Origin: LH-M37 sp965602855
GTDB lineage: Bacteria; Pseudomonadota; Gammaproteobacteria; SZUA-229
Reading direction: 5' to 3'
NCBI GenBank assembly: GCA_965602855.1
Contig: CBFCZV010000006.1
Span: forward strand, 1-64,000
Length of the DNA stretch: 64,000 nucleotides
The notes under the pieces were generated by a model. That model had not been told where the DNA came from, ran no database searches, and saw only the letters and a list, made by a program, of their open reading frames with translations. This document shows positions 18,096-27,903 of the stretch, piece by piece. How positions within the stretch are numbered: the stretch's first letter is position 1; every line of letters starts with the position of its first letter. A program made the position numbers and the translations under genes.

Positions 18096-19031
18096 ATGAA
18101 ATTTTTAAACGGAAAACTAAATATTGACTTTATGGGTAAGCGCAAACTTGCGCTAACAATCTCATCACTGTTGATTATTTTATCCATCGCAAGCCTGGCT
18201 AAAAACGGCCTTAATCTTGGTATCGACTTTACTGGCGGCTACCTTATCGAAGTTGGCTATCCCAATGATGCAGATATTGAATCCATTCGTAATGCTTTAG
18301 CCGACAACAACTTTAAAGATGCTCAGGTTCAAAACTTTGGCACCAGTAAAGATGTTTTAATACGTATAGCACCTTCCAGTGATATTAATAAAGCCAGCAT
18401 CAGTGATCAAATACTCAGCACGCTAAAGCGGGGCAGTGAACAAACAATTGAAATGCGCCGCGTTGAATTTGTCGGTCCACAGGTAGGAGCAGAACTACGC
18501 GATCAGGGTGGCATGGCGATGCTGGTAGCACTGTTTTTTATTCTTGTTTATGTCAGCCTTCGTTTTCAGTTTAAATCTGCCGTAGGTGCAATTTTAGCTC
18601 TGATACACGATGTTATTATCACCGTGGGTTGTTTTTCAATTCTTCAACTCGATTTTGATTTGAGTGTGCTTGCAGCCATACTGGCTATCATCGGTTACTC
18701 ATTGAACGATACTGTTGTTGTACTTGATCGTATTCGTGAAACATTCAGAAGCGTCAGAAAAACCAATCCTGGCGAGATTATTAACCTCTCAATTAATCAA
18801 ACATTGTCTCGTACATTAATGACATCGTTGACTACATTAATTGTGCTTTTTTCATTATTTTTCCTTGGCGGTGAAGTTATTCACGGCTTTGCAACAGCTC
18901 TTATCATCGGCGTTGTTATCGGTACATACTCATCTATCTACGTTGCAAGTAGCACCCTGATGGCCATGAATATTACAAAACATGATTTTCTGGTTCAGGC
19001 TAAAGAAGAAGTTGTTGACGATATGCCATAA
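18096..19031 (+). CDS. secF: Protein translocase subunit SecF
   Basis: A 311-residue partner of SecD. Visible motifs: LNLGIDFTGGYLIEVGY (about residues 39-55), RRVEFVGPQVGAELR, and the membrane-region NDTVVVLDRIRETFR (about 206-220). Six membrane helices. It ends the queA-to-secF run; cyoE follows after 42 bases and may or may not share the transcript. Confidence 0.97.
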   Translation: MKFLNGKLNIDFMGKRKLALTISSLLIILSIASLAKNGLNLGIDFTGGYLIEVGYPNDADIESIRNALADNNFKDAQVQNFGTSKDVLIRIAPSSDINKASISDQILSTLKRGSEQTIEMRRVEFVGPQVGAELRDQGGMAMLVALFFILVYVSLRFQFKSAVGAILALIHDVIITVGCFSILQLDFDLSVLAAILAIIGYSLNDTVVVLDRIRETFRSVRKTNPGEIINLSINQTLSRTLMTSLTTLIVLFSLFFLGGEVIHGFATALIIGVVIGTYSSIYVASSTLMAMNITKHDFLVQAKEEVVDDMP

Positions 19032-19073
19032 CAAAAAATATCTTTTAATAATAAAAATAACACGAAAAGAACT

Positions 19074-19988
19074 ATGCATGAAAAAGCGCTCAATATGATC
19101 ACCTCCATTAACTACAAAAGTTACTGGGCTTTATGCAAACCGAAAGTAGTAGCATTAATTATTTTTACCGCAGTGGTAGGGATGTTGCTGGCATCACCTG
19201 ATGGTATTCCATGGCATGCTTTGTTCTTTGGGACATTAGGCATAGGTATAGGCGCTGCATCTGGTGCCGCAATGAACCACTGGGTAGACTTTCGCATCGA
19301 CGGGGTAATGGACCGCACTAGTAACCGCCCGTTACCACAGGGTGATTTACCACCTTATGCCGCATTAATATTTTCTTTAGTGCTTGCAGTTATATCCAGT
19401 TTTATACTTATTGTATTTGTAAATAACATTACTGCTGTTCTGACATTCCTGTCATTGATTGGTTACGCCGTTATTTACACAATGTATCTTAAAAGATCGA
19501 CACCCATGAATATCGTATTGGGCGGGGCAGCAGGGGCAGCGCCTCCATTACTGGGCTGGGCGGCGGTCACTAATGAAGTGCCAGCAGAGGCGCTGTTATT
19601 ATTTCTAATTATATTTGTCTGGACACCACCTCACTTCTGGGCTCTGGCCATAAAACGACGTGAAGAATACCGTGCAGCAGGAATTCCAATGCTGCCAGTT
19701 ACTCATGGAGTTGATGTTACGAAAAAACAAATATTACTCTACACCATTTTGCTGGTGGCTGTTTCAGTCATGCCATTTTTCATCCAGATGAGTGGCCTGA
19801 TTTATCTTAGTGGCGCTATCGCACTGGGCATTGGTTTTCTTTATTACGCGATTAAACTTTATCGTGAGGGAACTGATGAGGTCGCAGTAAAAACATTCAG
19901 CTACTCAATTTTATACCTGAGTTTGCTTTTTGGTTTCCTGTTACTCGATCACTACGTAAGATTGATTATTCGCACTTACTTCATGTAG
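19074..19988 (+). CDS. cyoE: Protoheme IX farnesyltransferase (heme O synthase)
   Basis: A 304-residue UbiA-fold membrane enzyme that farnesylates heme B to heme O. The first Asp-rich site, NHWVDFRIDGVMDRTSNRP (about residues 64-82), and the second, with WTPPHFWALAIKRREEYRAAG (about 179-200), are intact. Nine or so membrane helices. It is not beside a heme-copper oxidase operon; the nearest related gene is the convergent, divergent-type oxidase-like gene at 20031-21398. An in-frame ATG at 19095 is an alternative start. Confidence 0.95.
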   Translation: MHEKALNMITSINYKSYWALCKPKVVALIIFTAVVGMLLASPDGIPWHALFFGTLGIGIGAASGAAMNHWVDFRIDGVMDRTSNRPLPQGDLPPYAALIFSLVLAVISSFILIVFVNNITAVLTFLSLIGYAVIYTMYLKRSTPMNIVLGGAAGAAPPLLGWAAVTNEVPAEALLLFLIIFVWTPPHFWALAIKRREEYRAAGIPMLPVTHGVDVTKKQILLYTILLVAVSVMPFFIQMSGLIYLSGAIALGIGFLYYAIKLYREGTDEVAVKTFSYSILYLSLLFGFLLLDHYVRLIIRTYFM

Positions 19989-19994
19989 TCATTA

Positions 19995-20015
19995 GAGGTG
20001 CGCCATGCGCACCTC
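19995..20015. terminator. Hairpin between convergent cyoE and oxidase-like gene
   Basis: A perfect 9-base stem, GAGGTGCGC / GCGCACCTC, with a CAT loop. It lies in the 42-base gap between two convergent stops, the position of a bidirectional terminator. The T run is weak on both strands (gctattt on plus), so termination efficiency is uncertain. Confidence 0.6.
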
Positions 20016-20030
20016 GCTATTTCAGAAAAA

Positions 20031-21398
20031 CTAAACCTTTGCTGGCCACATCGCTTTAATTGCGACCACTACAAAGATTAAACCACCAATAATCGCAATC
20101 AAGCCGCCCAATCCCATCATTGCCATACCGGCAATCTCGGGCAGGTTCTCAAGTCCCTGCGCACTGCCCGCAGTCTTACGCTGCACACCATAACCACCTG
20201 ACCAGGCGAGTCCAAGAATGTGCATCATCTGGCCACCACCATAAATCCAGGGCTGGATTCTGGCAGCACGTGAAGTTGCTGGGCGAAAGCCTAATTTTGG
20301 AAGCAGGTAGTAGGTCAATCCCATGAAGGCCAGTGTCACACCAACAATCGAGCCATGATAGTGAGCGGGTATGACTACATTCACACCTTCAATCATAAAA
20401 CCAAGAATGCCGCCGGCACCAAATAAAATGATCGATGCCAACAATGCATTACGAGCAGGGCGATGATGATCCTCAACCATACGCGTAGAAAATACGCTAA
20501 ATATAACGATTAATGACAAGGGCAATGTGGTTAAGCCACCAAAGCGCATTAATTGTGTGAAGCCATCTCTATGCTCCTGAGACGTGATGTCGTACATCAT
20601 ATAGAGAGGTATGGCAAAAAACACCGGTGCCACAGCAATCGCAAATAAGATTCGCAATGTTGTCGGAGCAATATTAATACCTGAACCCGTTGCAGAGGCC
20701 AGCCATAGCCAGACGAGTAGCAACATGACACTGTGCGTAAATTGCAAAATATGACCGCCGCCCCAGAATAGAGCTTCAAAATCGGCAACTTCTTCTAATG
20801 TGCCTGTCAGGCCTGAATATGAAGCGATCAGCGCCACGATTGAAAGCAGAGCGGCAATGGCAGCCATTTTTAATGCAAATGGCAACGCAGAGGATGTCTG
20901 CTCTTTTGATGCGAAGAACAGGGCACGTAAAATCAGAATCAGAAATCCTGTGGCAAACAGATATAAGCCGGTAAAAAACACCGGATGTACCAGTACAGGT
21001 ACATAATTATTCATCAGGGGTTTGTCAGCACCCAAAAATGGTGCAATGGCGATTACGACCGTACCTGCTACGCATAACCAGAAACTGAGCTTTGCCATCC
21101 AGATCACGCGCCCATTATCGAGCAAGGCCCAGAGTACACCCTCGAATGCGAGGAACCAGATCAGCACCGATAGCACGACATGAATAACCAGAGCAATATG
21201 GAAAAAATCAAGCAGGGGGATCATGTCCGATATCGCGGGAGTTCTGGATAACACCAACAAAATTGAATAGAAGCCGGAGGCCACCAGTGCGGCAATGCCT
21301 AGTGTCAGCCAAAGTCTCGCCAGCTTTGTTTGTGCTGAATTATTCGCGGAATCCTGGACTGGATTATCAATATGCAATTCAAGTGCTGCGTTGTTCAT
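20031..21398 (-). CDS. Divergent heme-copper oxidase subunit I-like protein
   Basis: About 455 residues with around twelve membrane helices, related to cbb3/NorB-type catalytic subunits. A helix-II-like histidine is present (FFHIALVIHVVLS), a helix-VI-like WGGGH (H216) matches the WYGH of CcoN, and helix X has the paired heme ligands as AHYHG (H346 and H348). Where CcoN and NorB carry the HH pair of the CuB/FeB site in helix VII, this protein reads FFAIPLYMMYD (about residues 260-270), with no histidine. Heme binding therefore looks possible, but a normal binuclear centre does not. No subunit II or cytochrome c gene is adjacent. I chose the ATG at 21398; an upstream ATG at 21503 adds 35 non-family residues. 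Convergent with cyoE, divergent from mfd. Confidence 0.7.
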   Translation of the reverse strand: MNNAALELHIDNPVQDSANNSAQTKLARLWLTLGIAALVASGFYSILLVLSRTPAISDMIPLLDFFHIALVIHVVLSVLIWFLAFEGVLWALLDNGRVIWMAKLSFWLCVAGTVVIAIAPFLGADKPLMNNYVPVLVHPVFFTGLYLFATGFLILILRALFFASKEQTSSALPFALKMAAIAALLSIVALIASYSGLTGTLEEVADFEALFWGGGHILQFTHSVMLLLVWLWLASATGSGINIAPTTLRILFAIAVAPVFFAIPLYMMYDITSQEHRDGFTQLMRFGGLTTLPLSLIVIFSVFSTRMVEDHHRPARNALLASIILFGAGGILGFMIEGVNVVIPAHYHGSIVGVTLAFMGLTYYLLPKLGFRPATSRAARIQPWIYGGGQMMHILGLAWSGGYGVQRKTAGSAQGLENLPEIAGMAMMGLGGLIAIIGGLIFVVVAIKAMWPAKV

Positions 21399-21601
21399 AA
21401 CGATATGGTGCTCTGACAAATAAAACGATGTGGATTCTAACAGAGCAGAGCTAAGACCATGAAACTTTTGTATATTCCGGTGTTTTGAACATAAACACGC
21501 CATTTAACATAATATACATTATGCGCACATGAGTATGTAATTAGACTATATAAAGGGTAAACCGCAATATACTACTTGTGTTTACAGTTAAGGACTGGAT
21601 A

Positions 21602-21652
21602 ATGCTCGATTTCATACCATTAGACGATAACAAAATACGTGCTCAAACCTAA
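21602..21652 (+). CDS. Possible 16-residue leader ORF upstream of mfd
   Basis: ATG to TAA encodes MLDFIPLDDNKIRAQT and is preceded by AAGGA with good spacing. Its end overlaps the GTG start of mfd at 21639 in another frame. The strong ribosome site compared with none at the mfd start suggests translational coupling. No attenuator-type hairpin or codon run is visible, so it may be accidental. Confidence 0.35.
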   Translation: MLDFIPLDDNKIRAQT

Positions 21653-24600
21653 GTTACCCAATCAAATTACTATGATGACAAACTGGAGCCGCCTCTATGG
21701 CAGTTCCTTTGCGCTGGCTATTGTCGAAGCTGCAAAACAGTTTGACCAAGGGCCTGTGGTTATCATCGTTGAGGATATTGCACACGCAGATTCACTCACC
21801 AATGAAATCAAGTTTTACGCTTCATCCTCGATCAATATCTTCCATCTGCCAGATTGGGAAACACTACCTTACGACGTGTTCTCGCCACATCAGGACATCG
21901 TCTCAGAGCGCCTGAAAACGCTTTACCAGCTCCAGAACATACAGGCCGGTGATATTCTTTTATTGCCTGTCACCACGCTGCTACAAAAGCTCACACCTAA
22001 AAAATATATCAGCGATAGTGTCCTGATCTTTGAACCAGGTCAAAAAATGGATACGCACGAATTTAGAACCGATCTAGAATCGGCTGGTTATTCGTATGTG
22101 TCACAAGTGATGGAACACGGCGAATTTACCGTGCGTGGCTCTATTATTGATATTTTCCCATCAGGTTCATCAACACCTTTCAGAATTGATCTGTTTGACG
22201 ATGAAATTGAATCAATAAGGAACTTTGACCCCGGTAATCAACGCTCAGACAAAAAAATTGATGCTATCGAATTACTCCCGGCTCGAGAATTCCCCACTGA
22301 TAAGGAAGGCATAAAATTATTTCGAGAAAATTATCGACAGCAAATTATTGGTGATCCCTTACAAAGCATTATTTACAGCAGTATCAGCGACGGCCTGATA
22401 CCCACAGGCATCGAATATTATTTGCCGCTATTTTTTAATGAGCTTGAAACAACTTTTGATTACATCCCTGATGGCTCCTTATTTATACAACCTGATAATC
22501 TGGCAGAAATAATTGAATCCTTTACTCAGGATTTAGAATCACGTTATGAACAGCGCCGACACGATGTTGAGCGCCCTATTCTTTCACCAGAATTAATATT
22601 CCTTGGCAACAAGGAAATCGAACAACAAATTAGTCATTATTCACGAATTAATGTAACCAGATACAGCAGTGTTGATAATGAAAACAATCTTCCGGTAAAA
22701 AGACCACCAGAGCTAAAACTTAATACCCAAAGTGCAGATCCCTCTTCAGCGCTAACTGCTTTTCTTCAGGAATACACCGGTCGAATACTTTTTGCCGCCG
22801 AAACTCCGGGGCGTAGAGAAATAATTAGCGAATTATTACGCACACACCATATCTATCCGAAACTGTGCGAAACCTGGGACGACTTCATCAATGCAGAAGA
22901 GCCAATATGCTTAACTGTTTTTGAAATAGAAAACGGTCTCAATTTAATCGAACCTGAATTGTGTGTCATCACCGAGCCACAGATTTATGGCCAGCGTGCA
23001 ATTCAAAAACGACGTCGAAAAAAACGTGGTTTAGATCCCGACGCCGTTGTTAAAAATTTAACCGATCTGAATATTGGATCACCGGTTGTGCATCTTGATC
23101 ATGGTGTTGGCCTATATCTTGGCTTACAAAAACTTTCTGGCTCAGAATTTGATACTGAATTTCTAACCATTGAATATGCTGGAGGTGACAAACTTTATGT
23201 TCCTGTTTCATCACTGCATCTTATTAGTCGATACACAGGCGCATCACAAGACCATGCACCCATGCACAAGCTCGGCACAGAGCAATGGTCAAAAGCTAAA
23301 AACAAAGCAGTTAAAAAAGCCCGTGATGTGGCCGCAGAGTTATTAGATATACACGCCCGTCGTGCAGCAGCCAAAGGCAGAAAATATGAAGTCAATCAGG
23401 ATGAATATCAAAGCTTCTGCAATGGTTTCCCCTTCGAAGAAACTGAAGATCAGGAAACAACCATATTAAGCGTGCTGGAAGATTTGAGCAATTCAACACC
23501 GATGGATCGAGTTGTTTGTGGTGACGTTGGTTTTGGTAAAACAGAAGTGGCCATGCGTGCTGCTTTTGCTGTTGCCAATACCGGCAAGCAGGTTGCAATA
23601 CTGGTTCCCACCACCCTGCTCGCACAGCAGCATTATCAAAACTTTAGTGACCGCTTTGCCGACTGGCCAATTAAAGTTGAAGGCCTGACGCGTTTTAATA
23701 GTGCAAAAAAACAACAGGCTATTCTTGATGAATTAGCAGCAGGTAAAGTTGATATTGTGGTGGGCACACACAAATTACTGCAAAAAACTGTTAAGTATAA
23801 AGATCTTGGTTTAGTTATTATCGATGAGGAGCATCGTTTTGGTGTTAAGCATAAAGAGCAAATGAAATCACTGCGTTCAGAAATTGATATTTTAACGCTC
23901 ACTGCTACGCCTATTCCGAGAACACTGAACATGTCATTAGCGGGTATACGCGATCTTTCCATTATGGCCACCCCACCCCATCATCGCCATTCAATTAATA
24001 CTTTTGTTTGCCAATGGGATGAGGTTGCTATTAAAGAAGCCTGCCAGCGTGAATTGAAACGTGGTGGCCAAATTTACTTCCTGCACAATGAAGTTAAAAC
24101 CATAGAGAAAATTACTAACGAATTAAAAAAATTATTGCCCGAAGCAAAAATAGCCTTTGCTCACGGACAGATGCCAGAAAGAGATCTTGAGCAGATCATG
24201 CTGGATTTTTATCACCAGCGATACAATATACTCGTTGCCACCACTATTATTGAAAGCGGCATTGATGTGCCTACGGCTAACACCATCATTATCAACAGAG
24301 CCGACAAACTAGGTCTGTCTCAGCTCCATCAAATTCGTGGCCGTGTTGGTCGCTCTCATCACAGAGCCTATGCCTATTTGATTACGCCGCCTGAATCATT
24401 ACTCACAGATGACGCAAAGAAACGCCTCGATGCCATCGAGTCACTGGAAGACCTGGGTGTTGGCTTCACGCTCGCCACACACGATCTGGAAATTCGTGGT
24501 GCCGGTGAACTACTGGGCGAAAATCAAAGTGGCCAGATAACAGAAATTGGTTTTAGCCTCTACAGTGAATTATTGGAAAAAGCCGTTGAATCATTGAAGA

Positions 24601-25079
24601 AAGGTGAAAGCACAAATATACCCCTTAATTCAGGCGTGGAAATCGATTTAGGCATGCCCGCCATCATCCCAGACGATTATGTACATGATATACATCTACG
24701 TTTAATTTTGTACAAACGCATCGCCAGTGCTAAAAATTCAAATGAACTGGACGAGCTTCGGGTTGAATTTATCGACCGTTTTGGTTTATTGCCCGACAGC
24801 ACCAAAAACCTTTTTGCAGTGACTGAGGTTAAACTACTGGCTGAAAATGCAGGCATCTCAAAAATTGATACCAATGACAATGGCTTTAGAGTGACTTTCA
24901 CTGAACAACCCAACATTAACCCAGCAAAACTGATAGAGTTAATTCAAACGCAATCTTCCATCTATCAATTTAATGGCACTGACATGTTGCGAATTGCAGC
25001 TGATATGGATGATGAAGACTACAGCAAACGAACTGATGCCATTACACAAGTTATTAACACATTAATCTCACAAGAATAA
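21639..25079 (+). CDS. mfd: Transcription-repair coupling factor Mfd
   Basis: A 1146-residue ATP-dependent DNA translocase that removes stalled RNA polymerase and recruits UvrA. Order: N-terminal UvrB-like domains (about residues 1-340, with DWETLPYDVFSPHQDI), CarD-type RNA-polymerase-interacting domain (LNIGSPVVHLDHGVGLYLG, about 475-540), helicase motor with Walker A GDVGFGKTE (about 630) and DEEH (about 727), QLHQIRGRVGRS, and the C-terminal TRCF domain. Start is GTG at 21639, or ATG at 21672. The CsiV-like gene follows 12 bases downstream, as is common in this class. Confidence 0.97.
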   Translation: MLKPKLPNQITMMTNWSRLYGSSFALAIVEAAKQFDQGPVVIIVEDIAHADSLTNEIKFYASSSINIFHLPDWETLPYDVFSPHQDIVSERLKTLYQLQNIQAGDILLLPVTTLLQKLTPKKYISDSVLIFEPGQKMDTHEFRTDLESAGYSYVSQVMEHGEFTVRGSIIDIFPSGSSTPFRIDLFDDEIESIRNFDPGNQRSDKKIDAIELLPAREFPTDKEGIKLFRENYRQQIIGDPLQSIIYSSISDGLIPTGIEYYLPLFFNELETTFDYIPDGSLFIQPDNLAEIIESFTQDLESRYEQRRHDVERPILSPELIFLGNKEIEQQISHYSRINVTRYSSVDNENNLPVKRPPELKLNTQSADPSSALTAFLQEYTGRILFAAETPGRREIISELLRTHHIYPKLCETWDDFINAEEPICLTVFEIENGLNLIEPELCVITEPQIYGQRAIQKRRRKKRGLDPDAVVKNLTDLNIGSPVVHLDHGVGLYLGLQKLSGSEFDTEFLTIEYAGGDKLYVPVSSLHLISRYTGASQDHAPMHKLGTEQWSKAKNKAVKKARDVAAELLDIHARRAAAKGRKYEVNQDEYQSFCNGFPFEETEDQETTILSVLEDLSNSTPMDRVVCGDVGFGKTEVAMRAAFAVANTGKQVAILVPTTLLAQQHYQNFSDRFADWPIKVEGLTRFNSAKKQQAILDELAAGKVDIVVGTHKLLQKTVKYKDLGLVIIDEEHRFGVKHKEQMKSLRSEIDILTLTATPIPRTLNMSLAGIRDLSIMATPPHHRHSINTFVCQWDEVAIKEACQRELKRGGQIYFLHNEVKTIEKITNELKKLLPEAKIAFAHGQMPERDLEQIMLDFYHQRYNILVATTIIESGIDVPTANTIIINRADKLGLSQLHQIRGRVGRSHHRAYAYLITPPESLLTDDAKKRLDAIESLEDLGVGFTLATHDLEIRGAGELLGENQSGQITEIGFSLYSELLEKAVESLKKGESTNIPLNSGVEIDLGMPAIIPDDYVHDIHLRLILYKRIASAKNSNELDELRVEFIDRFGLLPDSTKNLFAVTEVKLLAENAGISKIDTNDNGFRVTFTEQPNINPAKLIELIQTQSSIYQFNGTDMLRIAADMDDEDYSKRTDAITQVINTLISQE

Positions 25080-25091
25080 TATAATCAGGCA

Positions 25092-25928
25092 ATGCAAAAT
25101 TTTTTAACATCTATATCCACCCTGCTGCTAACGCTATCAGCGTTTACCATTCACGCAGAAACAATTCGCTACAATATTGAGATCGTCATTTTTGAAGACA
25201 GCTCCAACCGCTACCTAAATAGCGAGCAATGGCCTGTTATTCATCAGGCAGAAATTGAGTTAACTTCAGATATACTGCCGCTTGGATTGGAAGGGCTTCC
25301 AGAAGATGATCCGGTCATCGATGGATATGGTATGGGAATTAAGCCTAAAAAAGCTAAATACCCGGAAATCAACGGCGTCATCGATATTACTCATAATGCG
25401 AGCAATGCTCTCACTGAACACGTCACCAAACTTGATCGCTCATCCAGATACAGCGTCCTGCTTCATCAGTCCTGGCAACAGACAGGTCTTAATGATAATG
25501 ATGCTGTTAATTTCATTGTCGATACCAATGAAACTGAAAATAAAGATCTAGAAGTATTTTCCACAAACCACAAACCAAAAAAAATAGGTACGAAACTTAA
25601 ATCAAGCCTACAGGGAAGCATCAAACTAGTTCTAGGCAGGTACCTGCATATCCATACCGACTTACACTATAAACGAGTTAATAAGTTGTACAGGCCAAAC
25701 TCACCTGCTCTGCATAATAAGAAATTTGAAGAATTCAACATAAAATCCCAACGCAAAATGCGCAGCAATGAATTACATTATATTGACCACCCACTGCTGG
25801 GGATTTTGGTTATAGTCATCCCAATCAAGTCACCAGAACCGGTAGAAGAAAATAAAGAACCAGATGAACTTAAAACAGTTCCAGCAATAAACCCAGCCCC
25901 AAGTACGACTTCTCAAAAGAAGCTTTAA
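25092..25928 (+). CDS. CsiV family periplasmic protein
   Basis: A 278-residue protein with a signal peptide (residues 1 to about 22). It starts its mature part with IRYNIEIVIFEDSSN, the CsiV-family opening, has VLLHQSWQQTGL near the middle, GSIKLVLGRYLHIHTDLHY, and RKMRSNELHYIDHPLLGILV near the end. CsiV from Vibrio cholerae binds peptidoglycan and activates LpoA for D-amino-acid control; the gene is often beside mfd, as here. A Pro-rich tail of about 30 residues follows the domain. Function is assigned by family and context. Confidence 0.8.
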   Translation: MQNFLTSISTLLLTLSAFTIHAETIRYNIEIVIFEDSSNRYLNSEQWPVIHQAEIELTSDILPLGLEGLPEDDPVIDGYGMGIKPKKAKYPEINGVIDITHNASNALTEHVTKLDRSSRYSVLLHQSWQQTGLNDNDAVNFIVDTNETENKDLEVFSTNHKPKKIGTKLKSSLQGSIKLVLGRYLHIHTDLHYKRVNKLYRPNSPALHNKKFEEFNIKSQRKMRSNELHYIDHPLLGILVIVIPIKSPEPVEENKEPDELKTVPAINPAPSTTSQKKL

Positions 25929-26079
25929 CGAATCCTTAAGGTTCCTTATGGGCTATTTTTCTCTTTGATTAGGCCCATACTGTCTTCTCAAAGCATCACC
26001 AAACCGCACCACTGCTCTACGATTCTCACATTTGAGACATCGACGAAATAAAATACTGCTTGAAGTGTTTGATCACTCC

Positions 26080-27855
26080 TCAATCTAATCTTGTTTTATC
26101 CCAGATATCCCTATAAGCCTTTTCAAGTTGCGCAGTAAATGTTTCAGCATCCGTCAGGGGTGATGCTTGCATTTCAGTTCTTAGTTTCTGACGTATACCC
26201 TGGAGAGCCCCACAATCAGATGCCAGCTTCCTGGCAATTAATACATATTCATCAACTGTCTCTGCAATCCATTCCTGCCGCCCCAAATGTGTCAGTAAAC
26301 TGGTACCAACTCGGGCACGGTGACTACTCCCAGCCAGTGTCACTACAGGCACACCCATCCATAATGCCTCGCAGGTAGTTGTTGTGCCATTATAAGGAAA
26401 AGGATCCAGGCCGATATCTACCTGTCCGTAACGCTCAAAGTGAGCAAGTTTCTCCGGGTCACTGCCAAGCAAGATGAGGCGATCTTTATGAATGCCAAAT
26501 TCTGAAAAGGCATTGTGCACTCTCTCCTGCATCCCTCTATCACCAAATGCTGCATTTTTTAGAAGCAATCTGGAGCTCGGTATTTCTGTGAGAAGTCTTG
26601 ACCATAGCTTGATAACGAAAGGATTTGTCTTGGAAAAATTATTAAATGAACCAAATGTTATTACGCCACTATTTACACACGGTGAATCGACAACATCCGG
26701 ACATTGTTGAGGTGGTTGGTAGACAGAAAAATTATCCGACAAGCGATAAAGTTTCTCCGTGTATAGCTCATCCGTGCCGACAGGATCTGAGATAATATCA
26801 GTCAATCGATAATCCATGTGACTTAGTCCTGTAGTATTGGGATATCCAATCCATGCAATTTGTACCGGCGCTGGCTTACGTGCAAACACCTGAATTCGGC
26901 TGTTAGCCGTATAACCAGACAGGTCAATCAAAATATCGATCTCATCGTCACGTATCAGTTGCTCAAGATCCTGATCATCGAGTGCACTGACATTTCGCCA
27001 ATTATCGCAATGACCTTTTAGCCTTTTTGTATATTCATCATTAATTGAATTTGCATAGTACGCAAAAATCTCAAATTTCGAGTGATCATGATTTTCAAGT
27101 ACGGGATCTACATAATATGCGACTGAATGTGTGTAGAAATCAGAAGAAACATATCCAATGCGTAGGCGCTCGTTATTATGTCGAGCCACAACGGCATGTT
27201 CTGGCCGTGATAGAAAATTGCGTTCAATTGATTCACCAAACTGCCGGTGTTCATCTACAATGTCAGCGTTGGTGTAATTTGATGAAAAATTTAGCATGAA
27301 CAACAAATTCATTCGAGCTAATTTGAGCTCCGGCTTTAATGCCAAGGCCATTCTGTAATCAGCAATAGCTTCCTCAATCAGACCCTGCATGCCCAGAGCA
27401 TTGGCTCTATTTATATACGCTTCAGCACATTTAGGGTCAATTTCAATCGCCCTGCTTATACACTCGATTCCATCATTAATCCTGCACTGTGACTTTCTAA
27501 TATTTCCAAGCTGGTTATACAAATCTGCCTGATCTGGTTTAAATGAAATTGCCCTTTCCAGTGCTTCTGCTGCCTCATTGTAACGGCCGGTACGCATGAA
27601 GACATTACACAAGAACTGTAATGCGGGGATATTATTCGGTTCTGCCTTAAGCACAAACTGGCATAATTCATATGCCTTATTATAGTGGCCAGACTGGAGA
27701 AGCTGTACCGCTCTGCTCATTGCAGTGGCCTTGTCCGACTGGCTTACCGTAGCGTTGCCATTAATGTCTTTGCCACAGCATTTTTTATATTTCTTACCGC
27801 TATTACAGGGGCACTGCGCATTACGGCCAATTTTTTTTGTGGATGCATGTTCCAT
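26080..27855 (-). CDS. SEC-C / TPR / GT41 O-GlcNAc transferase-like protein
   Basis: A 591-residue protein. Residues about 10-30 are a SEC-C zinc motif (NAQCPCNSGKKYKKCCG). Residues about 45-200 are TPR units. Residues about 225-585 are a GT41 domain: LRIGYVSSDFYTHSVAYY aligns with the OGT active-site region (His near 242 in the place of human H498), YTANSRIQVFARKPAPVQ, WIGYPNTTG, FNNFSKTNP with the lysine matching K842, and LDPFPYNGTTTTCEALWMG. GT41 enzymes use UDP-GlcNAc or related sugars on Ser/Thr. No signal peptide, so it should act in the cytoplasm. It is the last gene of a minus-strand cluster, 48 bases after a TPR-sulfotransferase gene. Protein target unknown. Confidence 0.9.
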   Translation of the reverse strand: MEHASTKKIGRNAQCPCNSGKKYKKCCGKDINGNATVSQSDKATAMSRAVQLLQSGHYNKAYELCQFVLKAEPNNIPALQFLCNVFMRTGRYNEAAEALERAISFKPDQADLYNQLGNIRKSQCRINDGIECISRAIEIDPKCAEAYINRANALGMQGLIEEAIADYRMALALKPELKLARMNLLFMLNFSSNYTNADIVDEHRQFGESIERNFLSRPEHAVVARHNNERLRIGYVSSDFYTHSVAYYVDPVLENHDHSKFEIFAYYANSINDEYTKRLKGHCDNWRNVSALDDQDLEQLIRDDEIDILIDLSGYTANSRIQVFARKPAPVQIAWIGYPNTTGLSHMDYRLTDIISDPVGTDELYTEKLYRLSDNFSVYQPPQQCPDVVDSPCVNSGVITFGSFNNFSKTNPFVIKLWSRLLTEIPSSRLLLKNAAFGDRGMQERVHNAFSEFGIHKDRLILLGSDPEKLAHFERYGQVDIGLDPFPYNGTTTTCEALWMGVPVVTLAGSSHRARVGTSLLTHLGRQEWIAETVDEYVLIARKLASDCGALQGIRQKLRTEMQASPLTDAETFTAQLEKAYRDIWDKTRLD

Positions 27856-27903
27856 AACAATGTAAATATTAAACTATAAATTGAATCGACCTAAATATAA
27901 AGC

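Noticed and set aside
25947..25979. Inverted repeat TATGGGC / GCCCATA after the CsiV-like gene
   Set aside because: The loop is 19 bases and no T run follows on either strand, so it is not a convincing terminator.
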